In this document: in pieces, positions 54,179 to 55,781 of the stretch
How the letters are laid out: every line of letters begins with the position of its first letter
How positions within the stretch are numbered: the stretch's first letter is position 1
From: Desulfocapsaceae bacterium
GTDB taxonomy: Bacteria; Desulfobacterota; Desulfobulbia; Desulfobulbales; Desulfocapsaceae
DNA: 55,781 nt
Assembly (NCBI GenBank): GCA_030653035.1
Contig: JAUSAB010000044.1
Location: forward strand, 1-55,781
Direction: 5' to 3'
Program-made: the position numbers and the translations under genes
The notes under the pieces: model-generated
Seen by the model: only the letters and a program-made list of their open reading frames with translations
Databases searched by the model: none
Told to the model about the DNA's origin: nothing

Positions 54179-54223
54179 CTCACTGTGTACATATATGGGA
54201 CTACTATAATAGTACACAGTGAG
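54179..54223. promoter_or_regulatory. Palindromic operator-like site around a -10 box
   Basis: CTCACTGTGTAC (54179-54190) and GTACACAGTGAG (54212-54223) are a perfect 12-bp inverted repeat with a 21-base spacer that contains TATAAT (54205-54210). This is the layout of a repressor site overlapping a promoter. On the minus strand a TATTAT-type box is also possible. It sits in a 441-base gap (53903-54343) between two minus-strand genes. The rest of the gap has a T8 run near 54060 and no gene that I recognise. Confidence 0.6.
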
Positions 54224-54343
54224 ACTCCTTAATTCCGACTCGACCTTCTTCTATCCCTTCGTTATTTCAGCGATAATTTTACTGTTTTTCATTTTTTAAC
54301 ACTTTTTTAAAAAGCATACACATTGAGAATTGTGACGTTTTTT

Positions 54344-55621
54344 TCATGCTGCTTGCCGCAACCTACGATGTGCCCGAAGAGCATCCTGAATTTCCTCTAA
54401 GGGAAGCGGCTTGCGATGCTTCAGGTTTTCAGCCGCAACAATCCCCTCCAGGTCAAAAAAGCCCATGACAGCATCGCGGTTTTTTCTGGGACAGAGGCAG
54501 CCGTCATGGACTGGCAATATCACGATGTCATCCTCCATCCCACGGGCCATGATTCTTGCCATCAAGGCCGCTTCGGTTTTTTGTAGGTGTCCCCAGTTCG
54601 GTTTGTAAAGATCCTCTAAAATTGCAGAGTGGTGGTTTTCTAAGGCCATGATATAGGTTTCCAGATTTTCCTCTTTGCCATAATGCTTGCGGTAGGTACT
54701 CATAATCTTTTTTCTCCCGGAAACTGGAGATTCCGGATTGCGTGTATTGAGCATTAAAAGCATCAGGTGTTTTGTTATGTCTCGGTGATCATCGGTATAA
54801 AGATATGGGTCTCCCGCTGGTAGAGACAGCCCTCGGCTTTTATACAGGAGCTGGGTGTGCATTGCCCTCCCGTCGAGATCAACAGTTAATTCACCGTCAA
54901 TGGTGATGGAGCGGCGAAAATCTTTTTTACAGCCTATCCAGAATGCCCCGTAGAATCGCCCCCCCTTGGTTAAATCTTGATCGTTAAAGACTACATATGG
55001 GAGACACTTGGTTTCGTCGGGCATTATTATTTTTGCCTTCCCATGTACTTCGGTCTCACATTGATCGTACAAGTCGAACGTTTGACGATCCAGATTCAAG
55101 CGTATGTCATGACGGAGCAAGAATTCCCAATACCGTTTTAGAAAATCATTAAGACTTCGACGTTCGAGTGTATTGATTTTGACCACTTCCGATCTCCCCT
55201 CGTTAATGATGATTGCCCCTCTCGGCTGATAATGGGTCCGAGCTGGTTGGTAAGCTCGAATCCGACTGCTGTAAGTGATAAGCCTCCGGGTGAACTCCTG
55301 ATTTTCGACAAGTTGAGAAATGAGGGCGACCTTTTCGAGGTGCTTTAAAACATTTTCAAAAACCTGCCGGGAGTACCCCCAGCTTTCAGCGATCAACCTG
55401 CTAAAATTACAAATTATTAGTTCTTTCCCCGTGCTGATATTCGCGAGAATCGAACAAAGAGCTGATACTTGTGCCCGTCGGATCTGTTCGTTGCGAAATG
55501 GCATCGGATAAGCTTCAAAGACTGCGATTGCATGATTCACATGGCAACACCGTTCATGCTTGAAATACGGGATTGAACTATCCTGAAGACGATTTATCCG
55601 CCATCTATTGTAGCCCTTCAT
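54344..55621 (-). CDS. Diverged palm-domain (T7 RNA polymerase / DNA polymerase A-like) protein
   Basis: A 425-residue protein starting at ATG 55621 (AAGGGAG upstream; a longer GTG frame reaches 55669). An N-terminal helical part with a winged-helix look (NFSRLIAESWGYSRQVFENV) precedes a C-terminal half with three polymerase motifs in the right order. Motif A is VDLDGRAMHTQLLY with Asp250. Motif B is RDITKHLMLLML (Arg280, Lys284, the R-x3-K of the O-helix). Motif C is LPVHDGCL (His372, Asp373). T7 RNA polymerase has DGS, RSVTK and HDS at these points. It could be a replication or transcription enzyme of a mobile element. The family is unrecognised, and the polymerase assignment is inference from short motifs. 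Confidence 0.6.
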   Translation of the reverse strand: MKGYNRWRINRLQDSSIPYFKHERCCHVNHAIAVFEAYPMPFRNEQIRRAQVSALCSILANISTGKELIICNFSRLIAESWGYSRQVFENVLKHLEKVALISQLVENQEFTRRLITYSSRIRAYQPARTHYQPRGAIIINEGRSEVVKINTLERRSLNDFLKRYWEFLLRHDIRLNLDRQTFDLYDQCETEVHGKAKIIMPDETKCLPYVVFNDQDLTKGGRFYGAFWIGCKKDFRRSITIDGELTVDLDGRAMHTQLLYKSRGLSLPAGDPYLYTDDHRDITKHLMLLMLNTRNPESPVSGRKKIMSTYRKHYGKEENLETYIMALENHHSAILEDLYKPNWGHLQKTEAALMARIMARGMEDDIVILPVHDGCLCPRKNRDAVMGFFDLEGIVAAENLKHRKPLPLEEIQDALRAHRRLRQAA

Positions 55622-55669
55622 CAGCACTGCACTCCCTTGTCGATTAAATCCAACAAGGATAGCTGTCAC

Positions 55670-55781
55670 TCAGCTTTTAAAAATGACCCCCGGTCAGCGT
55701 CCAAAAATGCCCCCCCGAAAGTCAATAAAAGTAGTGCAATTCCGGCTCGAAATTTAAGTTTAGAAACCAAGCGAGCTAGGT
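55670..55781. mobile_element. Possible IS21-family element end (repeat-bearing terminus)
   Basis: AAAAATGACCCCCGGTCAGC and AAAAATGCCCCCCCG occur as near-tandem copies at 55678-55720. Repeated AAAATGACCCCC-type blocks are typical of IS21-family termini. The transposase would lie beyond the window end, so this cannot be confirmed here. Confidence 0.35.

Noticed and set aside
51223-55781. att duplication of the tRNA-Gln 3' end within the window
   Set aside because: I scanned for the T-arm and acceptor sequence downstream and saw no second copy, so element boundaries cannot be claimed.

Overview
The window reads as a chromosomal segment of a Gram-negative bacterium, most likely a sulfate-reducer-type Desulfobacterota (Desulfobulbales-like). 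The reasons are lipid A genes (lpxD, fabZ), an outer-membrane TamA/TamB pair, sigma-54 response regulators, a PilY1-type minor pilin operon, a cdaA-cdaR-glmM cluster, an AmmeMemoRadiSam protein and long DUF748/AsmA-like proteins, all at moderate GC. The taxonomic call is inference from gene content; no search was run.

Layout. Positions 1-353 hold the 3' end of a 23S rRNA, a 5S rRNA and a strong rrn terminator. A decayed group IIC intron (domain V plus a frameshifted reverse-transcriptase tail) follows. Next come an AT-richer, translationally coupled minus-strand cassette (ATP-grasp ligase, polyprenyl-P glycosyltransferase, GNAT), a metal-binding HMA protein, and a histidine kinase/sigma-54 regulator pair. 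Positions 7484-12953 (minus) carry cell-envelope genes: fabZ, lpxD, a DUF1566 protein, namZ and glmS. Positions 13146-14507 (plus) carry pyrE, a tiny zinc ribbon and a zinc-ribbon/PilZ protein. Positions 14514-26520 (minus) carry hflX, a Na+/alanine symporter, an aminotransferase, a second sigma-54 regulator, a flavodoxin-family protein, and overlapping tamA-tamB.

Positions 26571-29617 are a rearranged patch. rlmD is flanked by two oppositely oriented 177-178 bp MITE-like elements with the same ATAAA flanks. Beyond them lie a VapBC-type toxin-antitoxin pair and a diverged second copy of the rlmD 3' end. Positions 29700-38025 (minus) form a type IV minor-pilin/PilY1 operon. Positions 38533-41755 hold glmM-cdaR-cdaA (c-di-AMP synthesis coupled to amino-sugar synthesis; glmS lies elsewhere in the window). 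A DUF748 protein, a small membrane protein, mutY with an intact Nudix box, a convergent ampG-like permease, cysS, a MEMO-family protein and tRNA-Gln(CTG) follow.

From the tRNA-Gln to the window end the sequence changes character: long non-coding stretches, an 11-bp-phased iteron-like array, unfamiliar small genes, a palindromic operator-like site, and a 425-residue protein whose motifs resemble a highly diverged T7-RNA-polymerase/DNA-polymerase-A palm. This looks like an integrated or decayed mobile element and is the best candidate for undescribed biology. A second unusual signal is a 54-bp repeat unit found in different reading frames in tamB and at the 5' end of the ampG-like gene.
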